Numbered from the stretch's first letter, positions 46,330 to 58,767 are shown. The stretch is DNA of 64,000 bases from Quercus robur (GCF_932294415.1 NC_065537.1:1550001-1614000); one strand, 5' to 3'. Translations and numbers: made by a program. Notes: generated from the sequence alone by a model not told the origin.

Positions 46330-46660
46330 CATAAAAGTGTGCAGGTGAGATGTTCTTGCTTAGGCCAATGAGTATTATTATTGTGGTTTTCTTGGCTTCC
46401 GTGTTAAATGTTAATGCATCATTGATTTGGGCACAAAAATTAGAAAATTTAGATAAGATACATGACACAAAATTGGAGTCCAATTTATAATCTCCATGAA
46501 AGTGTGCAGGTAAGATGTTTTTGCTTAGGCCAATGAGCATTATAATTGTGGTTTTATTGGCTTCCGTGTTAAATGTTAATGCATCATTTATTTGGGCACA
46601 AAAATTAGAAAATTTAGATAAGATACATGACACAAAATTAAAGTCAAATTTATAATCTAA
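46330..46660. repeat. 165-bp tandem duplication
   Basis: AAGTGTGCAGGT(G/A)AGATGTT starts the two copies near 46335 and 46500. Both continue through GCTTAGGCCAATGAG, TTCCGTGTTAAATGTTAATGC and ATACATGACACAAAATT with few differences. The period is exactly 165 bp, so a minus-strand frame reads through both copies. Confidence 0.88.
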
Positions 46661-47045
46661 TTAATTTTTTTTTTGAGTTTTGGTTAGGACAAGTGGCGCA
46701 AAATTGAGAATCCAATTGAAATCTAATTGGATTTTCTTTCTGCTTCACCTATTATTATATATATAGATTACATGTTATTCATGAAATCACAGTCCCATAT
46801 ATGGCCCTTTTTTAGGAGCCACTATCTCATCAAAAAAAAAAAAAAAAGTTAGTATATTGCAATGTATTTGGAATGGTGAGTAAATCGGTGTTTGGAATCA
46901 ATGTTTTTTTTTTTTTTTTTTTTTAAAGAAAACCTTAAATTGGACATGTAGAGCAAAATTAAACAATAATTGGAATCCAATTTAAAATCTAATTGGATTT
47001 TCTCTTAGTTTTGGCTTTAATTATATATAGACAAGTTATTGGCCT

Positions 47046-47698
47046 GTGCGTTGCACAATTTTTTTTGGTATCATCTTTTTTGGTAAATATTATGACTGGA
47101 GAACATTGTTTTAGGAAAAAAAAAAAAAACTTCTTTCATTTCTATGTAGTGATTTTAAGAAATTCAATGAAGGGTTTTATGATAAATTTTGTTAATTTTA
47201 TGAAATACGTTTATATAAAATAAAACTCATAAAATGTATAAGATATACGTAAAGGCATAATTAATGACTACGAATGAAATTTATTGTATTTTTTAATTTC
47301 TATAAACAAGATCACAATTCTTAAATAAACTGAACAACCATTTAATTGAACAATATTGTGTTTATACTTTTTTTAAACTACAATTGATAATTCACAAAAT
47401 GAGTAAACAACTTATTGAGTATTGCAAAAGATACAAATATGAACATTAACATGAGCATGAACATGAAGGGAGATTTCTATTCATTTTCTTGAAGAAAAAA
47501 TGTACTTACAAAAACTTCCGAACTTTATTAGGTAAAGAAGAATCAAGTTATAGATAGCAAAATCAATAAACCAAAAATTTTAGGAGCCTAAGAGGAGCCA
47601 TTACTCATTTGAAAAACCCAAAATACTCAAGGACTAAAAAAAAAAACCATGCACTCCACACTTCCATCTCAACTGCTTTTGCTCAAGGAAAACAATAT

Positions 47699-47731
<33 letters not shown>

Positions 47732-47851
47732 CCTTTTTTTTTATTTAGAAATAATTACAATATGTCTGCTAACCCCACAACTTGAACATTTTCTCCCTTA
47801 AACCCTAAACACTTTGTGTATGGAGAGATGTCAATTCAGCTACATGGCCCT

Positions 47852-47852
<1 letters not shown>
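47046..47852. other. AT-rich intergenic DNA
   Basis: No gene is visible. A short (AT)n tract lies at about 47712-47730. Confidence 0.4.
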
Positions 47853-47925
<73 letters not shown>

Positions 47926-47926
47926 C
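47853..47926. repeat. (CA)n(TA)n compound microsatellite
   Basis: About 24 CA units followed by about 11 TA units. Confidence 0.93.
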
Positions 47927-48285
47927 ATTCAATAAATATAGAACTTCCTTTAAAAAAAATTAATATTTTTATCATAATTAAGGGAAATCCTAATGGGTAC
48001 TTCACTTGAGCATATGTGAAAAAGGCATATACATACCACAAATGGTAAAGGAGAAGGAAAAAGTTGCTAATCCCTTTTAATATGGTTAATTTCTATGCCT
48101 CAATTAGTCGCCCAAACAACATACCGCTTATTCATACCACAACCACAAATGACAATGTAGCATTGGCCATTGGTAATTGCTAAACTGAAAGTACAGATTT
48201 CTTTAATAGTTCTACCTTCGTTTCTTTTGGTTAATATGTATTTACTAAATCAAAATCAAACCACAAAAATCATAAAAAAATCATC

Positions 48286-49188
48286 AAATTAGAGTTTAAA
48301 TTATAATTAAATTTTTAAAAGAAATCTAGGCCTAATTGCACAAAAATTCCATGTAACAAAGTCATACTCAGGAGTATGGACCTTTTTTCATTTGTATAAA
48401 TAGGGGGGTTCCAATATGATGGGGCGCTAACAATTTTCTCTCCAAAATATTTATTGTAGGAACATAAAAGTTTTCCATTGTAGACTTTTCACGCTTAAAG
48501 AACATTACTTGCCAACTAATCAAACTAGAATTTTTAATACCTACAACAATTTCACAACATCAAGAACAAATCCCAATATATACAGTTTCAAATTCCATAG
48601 TCTCCTATTACATCAAATGAGTGTTTAATTTTTCTCGCAAAGTATTGAATAGTAAAGCTTCTAGGCCATAGTCTCAACTACAACTCTCAATCTTGTTGGA
48701 CTTAGATGACACCTTTCCACAATGTATCATTATGAGATGTAGAAAAAATTTGGAGTGTACACAATGTTTAGTGTGGATGGGAAGAAATTTCATCCTATTC
48801 CAATTGGTTAGGTCAGTAAGGGCCTATTCCAATTTAATGATCCTGGAATTTTGTATACAAGTAATAATCAAGGAAACTTCCGCCTAAAATAAGTTGAACT
48901 TTTGTCAAGAGAGAAAAATTGATGTCTAGATAAATCAAGTTAAGGCTGACCAAAATGGACCATATTCTTAATTTCTTATCTCGATTTGTTCCATGTACAA
49001 GACTTACAATCAATGCTTGGCGTATAAAAGTTGAACATCTTATCTAAAGTCCATCCTCTGAAAGCTTGAGAAAAAATTCATTTAAACCAACACAATATAT
49101 AAATTATAAAGGAATCAAAGAAAATTTGTAAAAAATAATGAAAATTTACTAAATCAAAATCAAACCTCAAAAATCATATAAAAATCAT
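48286..49188. repeat. 0.9-kb tandem unit A (array split by the Tat element)
   Basis: The unit starts AAATTAGAGTTTAAATTATA and runs about 900 bp. Copies B (59453-60343) and C (60344-61181) follow on the far side of the inserted retrotransposon. The roughly 45 bp before unit A (from 48240, TTTACTAAATCAAAATCAAA) match the 3' end of the unit, so the array extends slightly left. TATAAATA lies at 48395-48402. A 64-codon ORF (48693-48887) is shared with unit B. No protein family recognised. Confidence 0.88.
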
Positions 49189-49801
49189 TGATATTGCTCC
49201 GAATCAGTAAGGTGGAATGGCCTGGCTTCGGTGGGCTGTTCAAACGGTTGATGGCCTGCAAGGAAGAAAACGCGATCAAAGAGGAGACCTGAGAAGACCG
49301 GTCGAACCCCCTCCGATGGAGAAGTTAGACTCGTTGAGAAAGAAGTTCCAAGTGTTTTGGAAATTTGTCTGAGAGAAAATCTTACCTCTGTCGGGTCCAG
49401 ACCGGTCCCTTATATAGGGAGCCTGGGACGGTTATTTGTCCAATAACCTCCCCAGGATTTGTGGAAACCAAGAACTCCGGAGTTAACTACCTCAACGGAT
49501 ATAAAACGGTAACCGCTAATGGAAGTTAGCTTATTCGAAGGGTTTGTTGAGAGTCTAAGTATTGAGTTTTCGTCCGTCTGGTGTAGGGCGGTTTAGTCGT
49601 CCAAGGATATTTAGTAATTGCTCATGGACGAAACTAATGGACGATCATATCGTCCATGGGAGACTTAACTTGTGGAGTGGTGCTATTGTTCATGGACGTT
49701 TCTCCTTCTTCTGGATAAACTCCTGAATCAACCTGCGCTATAGCTCTCTGGACGATCCACTTGGACGATCTGGAGATGGATTATTTTCCACTTCCCTATC
49801 A
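49189..49801 (-). repeat. 3' LTR of the Tat element
   Basis: 613 bp, 98.7% identical to the right LTR (8 substitutions, no indels by eye). A TATA box on the minus strand lies at 49410-49416. CGTCC/GGACG occurs 8 times in its right 240 bp. Confidence 0.95.
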
Positions 49802-49815
49802 GTTGCCCCTTTGTT
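49802..49815 (-). other. Polypurine tract of the Tat element
   Basis: On the minus strand AACAAAGGGGCAAC directly precedes the 3' LTR, the expected position of the plus-strand primer for reverse transcription. Confidence 0.6.
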
Positions 49816-49987
49816 CAAAGGGTCGTCCAGGACATTGTCGTGATTTTAACAAAATTTCACTTTTTCGTACGCCACGTGTCACGAAATTGTTGGTTGGCCA
49901 GTCGTGTCGATCTCGTTTCCCAAAGGGATCGCCACGTGTCAATCTCTGAGTGGCGAGTGTCGTTTCGTTGACCCTGTTGCTGGGGCC

Positions 49988-49995
49988 TATAAATA
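49988..49995 (+). promoter_or_regulatory. TATA box of the antisense gene
   Basis: TATAAATA in GGGGCCTATAAATAGCGC lies 163 bp upstream of the ATG at 50158 on the opposite strand to gag-pol. The following leader is CT-rich. The context is a textbook plant core promoter, so the gene likely has its own transcript independent of the LTR. Confidence 0.65.
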
Positions 49996-50157
49996 GCGCA
50001 TTCTCTTTCATGCCCCTCACTTTTTCCTCATTCTCTCTTCTGCCAATTCGTCCAAGATTCTCGTCTAGCTCTCGTCCTAGTTTCATCAGGTATTTCCTCT
50101 TTTCTTTTTCTTTTTTCTTTTTTTAGGCTCTCATTTTAAGTCTTCTACATTTCAAAT

Positions 50158-52391
50158 ATGTCTTCATCTTCTAGTTTAGAGAGAGAGATAGACGACTACC
50201 TAGACGGTTCTGAGAGTAAGGGTAGTGTAGATAGTTCGTCCTGTAGTGATTCCTCAGACGAGCATTACTCATCTGGGGTTCCTGGCATTCCCTTAGAGGA
50301 ATTTCAGGAACAACGACGTAGGGTAGCTTCTGGATCTAGGGCTAGTTCGTCCAGACAGCCATCTAGTCCTCCTCAAGACGAGGAAGAGGACGAAGAAGAT
50401 GTAATCTATAGTTGTGCCCTAGAGGTAGCATCCACCTTAGACGGTGCTAAGTTAAAAACTCTTGTAGATAGATATCAAATCCCTAAAGAGCTTAACCCTC
50501 GTCTACCCAAGGTTGGAGAATGGTGTTGTTCCCCTTCCTCTGGCTTAGGGGTATATACTTCTTATCTTTTAGCAGGCCTTAGGTTTCCCATAAACTCTTT
50601 CTGCAGAGACCTCTTCTAAAGGTTGGGTATTGGGCCTAACCAGCTCAATCCCAATGGTTGGAGGACGATTGTTGCCATGCAAATGTTATGGCGTGAGGCA
50701 TTGGAAGGGGACCGTCCAATTACAGTGGACGAGTTCCTTTACTACTATAAGCCCTCAGAGATAAAAAAATCTGCTGGGTTCTACCAATTCTCGTCCAAAG
50801 GTTCATATTACAGTTTAATAACGGGCCGTAGTTCGTCTGACCGGCTTTGGAAAAAATAATTTTTTATTATTTCTGGAAATTGGGCTGGGGACCCAGCTGA
50901 TGTGGGTATTCCCCTCTTCCCACCTTTTACCAGCCCTCTAGGTCGTCTTTGTCCTGAGGGTATGTTTTTCTTTCCATTTTATCCTGTTTGTCCTTTAGAA
51001 TTTCTTATCTGTCACTCGTCTAACCCTTTATCTTGGTGATGCAGCTGTTGTTCGTCCACACTTGGACAAGTTTTTCTTGGACCGGATAGACGTGGTTCGC
51101 ACTTTTCCAGGAAGAACTTTCCATGACTTAGTTACCCTTAGTCGTCTAGCTACTTGGGGACTTGGTCCAGTCCCAACTGCTGAAAACTTAAGTCACGAAG
51201 AGCTCACTCGTCGAAGTAAGTGTCGTCCATTATATTCTATTATTTCAGCTCTCTTTTCTTTTGATTTTCTTTTTAATTTTTCTGATTAATTTTTCTCGTC
51301 ATAGGGATAAGCACAATGAGGGAAAACAAAGAGAAGACAGTGGCTAGCGGGGACGAGGATGTTGGTGCCCCAACTCCCAAAGTGGCTTCCGTCCAGGCTG
51401 GGAAGAGGAAGTCTAAGCCAATCTCAAGCAATGTGGACCTGGACGACCTTCCCAGTCGTCGTGGCCACAAGAAGCAAAAGTCAAGTAAGACTTCCCTTCC
51501 CAAGGTTCCTAAGTTCGTACCACCAACAGTGAACTTGGACGAACCTGTGGACGTGGAGCCCGTCCAAATAGTTCATCCTGTCCAGTCTGACCCTCCCCCT
51601 CCTCCCAAAGCCTCTCATAAGCCAAGCCCTTCAGAGTCCTCTGATCGTCCACCTAATTTGGTTCTGGACGAGGGTTATGCATGGAGGACATTCAAAGGAA
51701 TCGTCACTGATCATGAAGTTAACGAATGTTACAACATGTCAGTGAAGGAGTTTGAACGCTCTGGCATCCATGAACTTTTCAAGGTAAGTTCATTCCTCGT
51801 CCTTGTGTATAAACATTTTATCTTGAATGAAATGTCTAACTCTTTTTCGTCCAAATGCAGGCTATGTCAAAGTTTTATACAGCAACCTGTCAAGCCAAGG
51901 AGCTTGCTTCAGATGCTAAGACGGCCAAGGAGAAAGTTAAGGAGCTGAGCCATGAGGTTTTATCCAAGAAGGAGGAGGTCATTATGTTGACCGAGGACTT
52001 TAATCGTCTGCTGGGAAGCGAGACGAAGCTGAAGAACGATGTGGAGGAGCTCAAAGCTGACAACTTAGAGAAGGATACCCGCATCGTCCATCTCGAAGGG
52101 CAAGTTTCAGAGCTTACCTCGTCCTTGGAGAAGGCACGTGAAGAAGCAATTGCTGCTTTTAAGAAGTCTGACGAGTATAAGAATTGTCTAGATAGTCATT
52201 ATGCAGCTGGTTATGAAGACTTCCGTTCTGATGCCAAAGACGCATATCCTGATTTGGACTTCAACTCCTTCAAGCTTCCTCTTGCTACAGAGAGTTCCAT
52301 GTTGCAGACGAGTTCCGAGGACATCAATATCATGGATGACACTAACACTGAAGTCACTCAGGACGACCCTAAGACGAGCTTGCCCAAGTGA
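50158..52391 (+). pseudogene. Antisense extra gene of the Tat element (Transposase_28-like), four exons
   Basis: Exons 50158-50959, 51045-51215, 51305-51783 and 51861-52391 join in frame through introns of 85, 89 and 77 bp, all with GT-AG ends. The predicted product is about 660 codons: an acidic Ser/Asp/Glu-rich head, a conserved middle (LPKVGEWCCSPSSG, WRTIVAMQMLWREAL, FYQFSSKGSYYSLITG, LSRLATWGLGPVP), a Lys/Pro-rich linker with RRGHKKQK, and a C-terminal coiled coil. The middle resembles what Pfam calls a putative gypsy-type transposon domain; despite its transposase name the function is unknown. Two in-frame stops (TAA at 50617-50619 and 50857-50859) break exon 1, so the full protein is not made from this copy. 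It lies between pol and the 3' LTR, opposite to gag-pol, with its own TATA box. Confidence 0.8.
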
Positions 52392-53542
52392 AATCTATTT
52401 CTTTTGAAAATTTACTTTTATTTGCCTTTTCATGGAAGTGCCCGTTGTTTTGGGCTTTTTACTTCTTTTTTCTTTTATTTTAAAGATCATGCAAGTACAA
52501 TCATCTCGTCCAGGATTATGGACGAGTTTTATATACATATTCAAAACTAAAGGGGTTTTTGGACGTTGGTCGTCCACCCTTTGAATTTCATGAAAGAAAT
52601 GAATACTTCTATTTTTACTTCCATTGTGTTTGAATATATATGTTTTCAGCTTTATGTATGAAATTTTTATTTTCATATCAGCAGTGTGGTTCGTCCATCT
52701 AGGAATTCAGTTCACCTCGTCTTGGTCATGGGGGTGAATTTTATTACATCACCAAGATAAAGTAAATTGATTCCTTTTGGCTAGATTTTTCGTCATTCCA
52801 AAATTATGGACGATCATTTTGTCGTCCTTGACAATTAGACTTTTTAGCGATTTCTCGTCCAATGTAATGGATTGTTAAGCTAGTTTTGAAGTCTTTGCTC
52901 GTCCGCGTCTCGGACGAACACTTTTGGGAATTCATCTCGTCTTGAGGTTTATACGAGTATGCCCTTTTCATCTCGTCCCATGTTCTGGACGGATGAAACT
53001 GGCTTTTATATTTAGCTTGGGTTTCATTTCGTCCTATGTTCTGGACGGATGAAACTTGCTTTGTATTTAGCTTGGGTTTCATCTCGTCCTATGTTCTGGA
53101 CGGATGAACCTCAGTTTCATTTTCAGGTTAGGTTTCACCTCGTCCCATGTTCTGGACGGATGTACCTTTTCATCTTTCCTTTGGAGAAAGGTTTATGGAC
53201 GATATATCCTTGCGTCCAAGGATTTCATTCGTCCATGCTTGCTTTCTTTTTGCGGATCAATCTGAATGAACATATAAGGATTCCAATAATATATTTGAAA
53301 ACAATATATATATTTGAAAATCCAAACTTATGTAAACATTCGTCCACAGGCATGGCACATGCTTATTAGCTAGTGCCTTATTGAATTAAAAATACAAACC
53401 AACTCGTCCATGAATAGCACAAAAGTGAAAACACTAATGTACTTTCTAGGGGATTATTAAAATACTTAAAAACACTTGACAGTAGTAAACACTTCTTCTC
53501 ATCCATACATCTCGTCCAAGGACACTGGTGAAGAGTCAGCAC
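52392..53542. other. Spacer between antisense gene and pol end
   Basis: This is non-coding, with very frequent TCGTCC/GGACGA. It holds the 56-bp minisatellite at 52966-53180. The two convergent transcription units (antisense gene and gag-pol) presumably end here. Confidence 0.6.
52966..53180. repeat. 56-bp minisatellite, four copies
   Basis: Units start at 52966, 53022, 53077 and 53133 with TTTCA(T/C)(C/T)TCGTCC(C/T)ATGTTCTGGACGGATG. Each unit contains an inverted CGTCC...GGACG pair about 10 bp apart that could form a small stem-loop. Confidence 0.88.
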
Positions 53543-56500
53543 TTATTGATGGTACTTCCTGAGGTGCTCAACATTTCAAGGGTGTTCCAGCCTCCGCCCA
53601 TCCAAAGCTTCCAAATAGTAGGATCCTTGCCTTTTGCAGTTGATAACCCTATAAGGTCCTTCCCAATTTGGGCCAAGTTTCCCGTAGGCCGGGTTTCTTG
53701 TTGCCAAGGTAACCCTCTTCAAGACGAGATCTCCGATGTTGAAACGCCTAGGCTTTACCATAGCATCATATTGTCTTGCCATGAGATTTTTGTACCTTGC
53801 TGTCCTTTGTTCTGCATCCATCCTGACCTCGTCCATAAGGTCAAGGTTAAGACGGAGTTGTTCCTCGTTTTCTTCAGTTTGATACTTCCTGACCCTATGG
53901 CTCGTCATGTGTACTTCTGCTGGTATAACTGCCTCGCTTTCGTAGGCTAGCTTAAAAGGAGTTTCTCCTGTTGGAGTTCTCGCTGTCGTTCTATAAGCCC
54001 ATAAAACACCTGGTAATTCATCCGGCCATATCCCCTTTGCCCCTTCAAGCCGAGTCTTGATGATCTTCAGCAAGGATCGGTTCGTTACTTCTGCCTGGCC
54101 ATTGGCCTGTGGGTGGGAGGGTGAGGAGTAATGGTTCTTCATTCCAAGTTGTTCACAAAATTCCCTGAAGGGTGTGTTGTCAAACTGTCGTCCATTGTCA
54201 GACACTAGTACTCTAGGTACTCCGAATCTGCATACAATGTTCTTCCAGACGAAGTTCTTGACTATCTGTTGCGTAATTTTGGCTAAGGGTTCGGCTTCCA
54301 CCCATTTTGTGAAGTAATCTATTCCCACCACCAGAAACTTCATTTGCCAAGTTCCAGTCGGAAAGGGCCCCAAAATATCTAGTCCCCATTGTGCGAAAGG
54401 CCAAGGGGTCATCATTGGCGTGAGATATTCTGCTGGCTGTCTGGGAATGTTGCTAAAGCGTTGACATTGATCACATACTTTGACATATGCTTTAGCGTCA
54501 GCTTGGATGGTTGGCCAATAGAATCCACTTCGGATGACTTTATGGACGAGTGATCTGGCTGCCGAATGGTTCCCGCATGCTCCTTCGTGAACCTCCCTCA
54601 ACATGTAATTTGCCTCGTCCGAAGCCAAACATCTTAAGAGAGGCTGGGAAAACCTCTCTTATATAACACCTCTTCCATAAGCACATACCTGGCTGACTTG
54701 ACCCTGAGCTTCCTAGCTTCGTCCTTCTCTTCTGGAAGCCTTCCGTCCTTTAAGTATGACACTATCGGGGTCATCCAATTTCCTTCTCCCTCTATCTGCA
54801 TCAGTTCTGGAAGGTCTATGCTTGGTATGTAGTGTACATCATTCATTTCGTCCAAGGCCTCATTCACAGATGCTTCCTTCGCCAGAATATCTGCCTCCAC
54901 ATTCTCTTCCCTTGGGATTTGAACAAAATCTGCTTTTTTGAATTTCTTCACAAGGCGTACTACCTTCCTTAGATATTTCTTCATTCTGTCTTCCTTGGCT
55001 TCACATGTCCCATTGACTTGGCCTATGACCAATTGAGAATCTCCCAGGACAAGTATTGAGTCTGCTTCTACGGACTTGGCCAGTTCCAACCCCTTTAAAA
55101 GGGCTTCATACTCCGCTTCATTGTTAGTAGTCTGGTATTGCAGACGGGCCTTGTATTTCAATTTGTCCCCTTCTGGCGACTGCAAAACAACTCCTATTCC
55201 TCCAGCATATAATGTAGACGATCCATCAACATGGACGACCCATTTGTTGTTGTACTCGCCTTCCCCCAGGTCTTCGTAACATGGAGTGAACTCCGCAATG
55301 AAATCTGCCAAGGCTTGAGCCTTTATTGCACTTCTCGGTTGATACCGAATGTCGAATTCACTAAGTTCAACTGCCCACTGAACGAGTCGTCCTGCGGCTT
55401 CCAGCTTGTTCATTGCCTTCTTAAGCGGATGGTCCTTCATGACATTAATGATATGAACTTGGAAGTAATGTCTTAACTTCCTAGAAGCTGTTATTAGTGC
55501 GAAAGCCAATTTCTCCATGAGTGGATATCTTCCCTCTGCTCCTCTGAGTGCCTAGCTAGTGTAGTACATCGGCTTTTGTATTTTCCCTTCTTCTCTGATT
55601 AAAGCTGAACTTACGGCATGTGGGGACACCGCTAAGTATAGGTACAGTTCTTCTCCTTGCACGGATGGACTTAATAATGGGGCAGTTGTGAGATAATCTT
55701 TTAGGTCTTGGAAGGTCCTTTGGCATTCGTCCGTCCACTCAAATGCCTTCCTGAGGACTTTAAAGAAAGGTAAACACTTATCTGTGGCTTTCGAAACAAA
55801 CCTATTCAAAGCGACAACTCGTCCTGTGAGGGATTGGACTTCCTTGATACTCTTCGGTGGCTCCATGTTCAATATAGCCTGGATCTTATCCGGATTTGCT
55901 TCAATTCCTCTTTGCGAGACCATGAACCCCAGAAACTTTCCCGACGACACTCCGAATGCACACTTGCTTGGGTTCAACTTCATCTTATATCGCCGAAATG
56001 TTTCAAAGGTTTCCTGTAGGTCGTCTAGATGGCTTCCCTCGTCTATGCTCTTCACAAGCATATCGTCGACATAAACCTCCACATTCCGTCCTATCTGTGG
56101 ACGAAACATGTGATTCACTAACCTCTGATAAGTTGCCCCTGCATTCTTCAAGCCGAAGGGCATCACTTTGTAGCAAAACAAGCCTTGGCTGGTAATGAAG
56201 GAAGTTTTCTCCTGATCAGCTTCATCCATCTTGATCTGATTATATCCTGAGAAGGCATCCATGAAGCTCAGCAACTGATGGCCGGCAGTAGAGTCCACCA
56301 ATTGATCAATGCGTGGTAGAGGATAACTATCCTTGGGACATGCTTTGTTCAAGTCAGTGAAGTCTACGCACATTCTCCACTTTCCATTAGCTTTCTTCAC
56401 CATCACCACATTGGCTAACCAATCCGGGTAATAGACTTCCTTAATGAACTTTGCCGTGGTCAGTTTTTGAACCTCTTCCTTGATAGCTTTTTCCCTCTCG

Positions 56501-58767
56501 GGAGCGAATACCCTCTTCTTCTGACGGATAGGCTTAAAAAAGGGGTATACATTCAATCGATGAGTGATCACACTTGGGTCGATTCCCGGCATGTCGTCAT
56601 GACTCCATGCAAAAACGTTGATACTTTTTCTCAGGAACTGGATGAGGTCTTCTCTTGTCTTCTCCTTCATACATGTTCCAATTCTGGTAAATTTCTCTGG
56701 ATCATCTTCTTGCAAAAAAACATCTTCCAACACTTCCGTGGGCTCTGCAATAACTCTTCTTTCCTCGATGCTCATTGTCTGCACCTGTTCGTCCAAAGCC
56801 ATCATGGCTAAGTAGCATTTTCTAGCTGCCAACTGATCTCCTTGTGCTTGTCCTATCCCGTACTCCGTAGGGAATTTGACTGATAGATGGTAGGTCGAAG
56901 TTATCTCCTTCCAACTATTAAGAGTGGGTCTTCCAATAATGGCGTTGTATGAAGATGCACAATCTACCACAAGGAAATTGACTTCCTTGGTTATCTGTTG
57001 CAGGTATGACCCTACCACAACTGGTAATGTAATGGTACCCACGGGCTGCACCTTCATTCCTCCAAATCCTATCAGTGGCGAGCATACTGGACGAAGTTGA
57101 TCTCGTCCAAGCCTCATTTGTTGGAAGGCGGGGTAGTATAATATGTCTGCTGAACTTCCATTGTCAACTAACACTCTCCTGGTTGTATAATCTGCAATGA
57201 GCAGTGTAATGACGATCGCATCATCATGCGGGTGATGGATCCTCTCAGCATCTTCGTCGGTGAAGGAAATGGTTGGCTCGTCCATTGATCTCGTCCTTGG
57301 TGATCGTCCAGAGAGCTGGACGTTTTGTACCGCTTTAAGATACGTCTTCTTCGACTTGGAAGATTGCCTCATCGAGTTCCCTCCAACGATAATCCTTATC
57401 TCTCCTAGTGGGGGCCGGGATGATTCTTCTATTTTGCCTTTCAGCTTCTCATCTGTACGATCCCTTCCAACGAAGTGCTTCAACTTTCCTTGTCTGATTA
57501 GGTTCTCAATTTGCTGTTTTAGGTCATAACACTCATCCGTGTCATGCCCATGGTCCCTGTGAAAGCGACAATATTTGTTCTTATTGCGCTTGTTAGGATC
57601 TCCTTTCATCTTCTCTGGCCATTTCAAAGAAGGATCGTCTTTGATTTGCATGAGCACCTGATTAAATGGAGTGTTTAAGGGCGTATAGTTCTGGCTTCTT
57701 CCCAAGGGACCTGTCTTCCTGTTATCTCGTTCCTTCCTATCTTCCGTCCGTCCCTTCTTTGGACGAGGGGCTTGTTCTGAGTGTCGAGCTGGGTGCGCTT
57801 CCATCCTCTCAGCTCTTTTCCTCTTCTTGGCTATGATCGCATCCTCTGCATTCATGAAGTTCTGAGCCGAATGGACAAGCTCGGCCATGGTTTGGGGCTC
57901 CTTCTCATATAGCTTGTGGATAAACAAATCTGAATTAATCCCATTGTGGAAGGCTGCCAGTAAAAGCTTGTCGTCCACCTCGTCCACACTAAGGGCTTCT
58001 CTGTTGAAGTGAGTGATGAATGACCGCAGGCTTTCGTTCTCCCCTTGTTCTATGGTCAGTAAGCTGGACGAAGAGCACTTGTGCCTCTGTCCCCCGATGA
58101 AATTGTTAACAAACAATTTGCTTAACTCTTCGAAAGAACTTACGGAACTTGGGGGGATTTTACTGAACCAAACTCGTGCCGGGCCTTTAAGGGTAGTAGG
58201 GAAGGCTCGACACATGATTTCATCAGGGACCCCTTGAAGGTGCATTGTTGTCTTGAATGTTGCAATGTGATCAAAGGGGTCACGCGTCCCATCATACGAG
58301 TCCAGGGAAGGTAGTTTGAACTTTGATGGTAGAGGGTGACCATTGATGGAAGCTGTAAAAGGAGAGTCAGTCCTGTGGACCAAATCCTCTATAGGATTCG
58401 TTCTCCTCATATTCTCCTTCATCTCCTCCATGACTTTCTTCATTTGGTCCATCTCCTCTTTCAAGTATGGCACTGTCCGTGAAGTGGTGCCTCTAAACTG
58501 ACTTCCAATCTCAGTATTCTGTGTATCACCATGGCCTTGTGTCTGCCCTGCGTGTTCCTCTCGTGTCTGTCTCCTCTGAGTGATCTCCATCCTTAACTCC
58601 TGGTTTTGGCGAGTCAATTCCGCCATTGCAGCTGCCATGGATTGCATATTCTGAACGGATGACGTCTGCATGACTGGTGCAGATTGGCGATCACGCTGGG
58701 GATCACTTGAAGCGCCTCTGCTTCCCTGACGGCCAGGGCTAGTAGCCCTCGACCTGGTCCTGACCAT
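53543..58767 (-). pseudogene. Gag-pol polyprotein of the Tat element, three lesions
   Basis: From ATG 58767 the frame encodes Gag (a coiled-coil-prone head, then a retrotransposon-gag domain at about residues 150-260 and a zinc-binding YCRFHRDHGHDTDEC near 400). It continues into aspartic protease (VLVDNGSSAD) and reverse transcriptase with PFGLKNAGATYQ and YVDD (56062-56073). RNase H follows, including an archaeal-like domain with HVDGSS, NNEAEYEAL, LGDSQLV and ENVEADILAKEA, then integrase with an HHCC finger and D-D-E core (LDILGPF, VSDNGRQF, NGQAEV). Breaks: TAG at 55552-55554 at the RT-RNase H connection, a one-base shortfall in an A4 run (plus strand, 54649-54652) between RNase H and integrase, and TGA at 53576-53578 replacing a Trp near the end; the older stop is at 53543-53545. 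It made the particle and replication enzymes when intact. Confidence 0.93.

Larger units (their letters stand above)
45535..47045. repeat. Cluster of diverged terminal-repeat fragments
   Basis: A block of the form (G/A)ACA(C/T)(A/G)T(A/G)GC(A/G)CAAAATT.A..(C)TCCAATT followed by AATCTAATTGGATTTT recurs at about 45540, 45660, 45865, 46445, 46690 and 46945. Several copies end in (TA)n and a GTGCGTTGCAC or GTGCTTATGCAC hairpin. It looks like repeated insertion or partial duplication of one non-autonomous family, perhaps Helitron-like. Confidence 0.5.

Noticed and set aside
50090-50126. 5'-UTR intron in the antisense gene leader (CAG|GTATTT to TTTAG)
   Set aside because: At 37 bp it is shorter than a functional plant intron.
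53528-53950. 140-codon plus-strand ORF
   Set aside because: It is the complement of the integrase frame on the minus strand; shadow reading.
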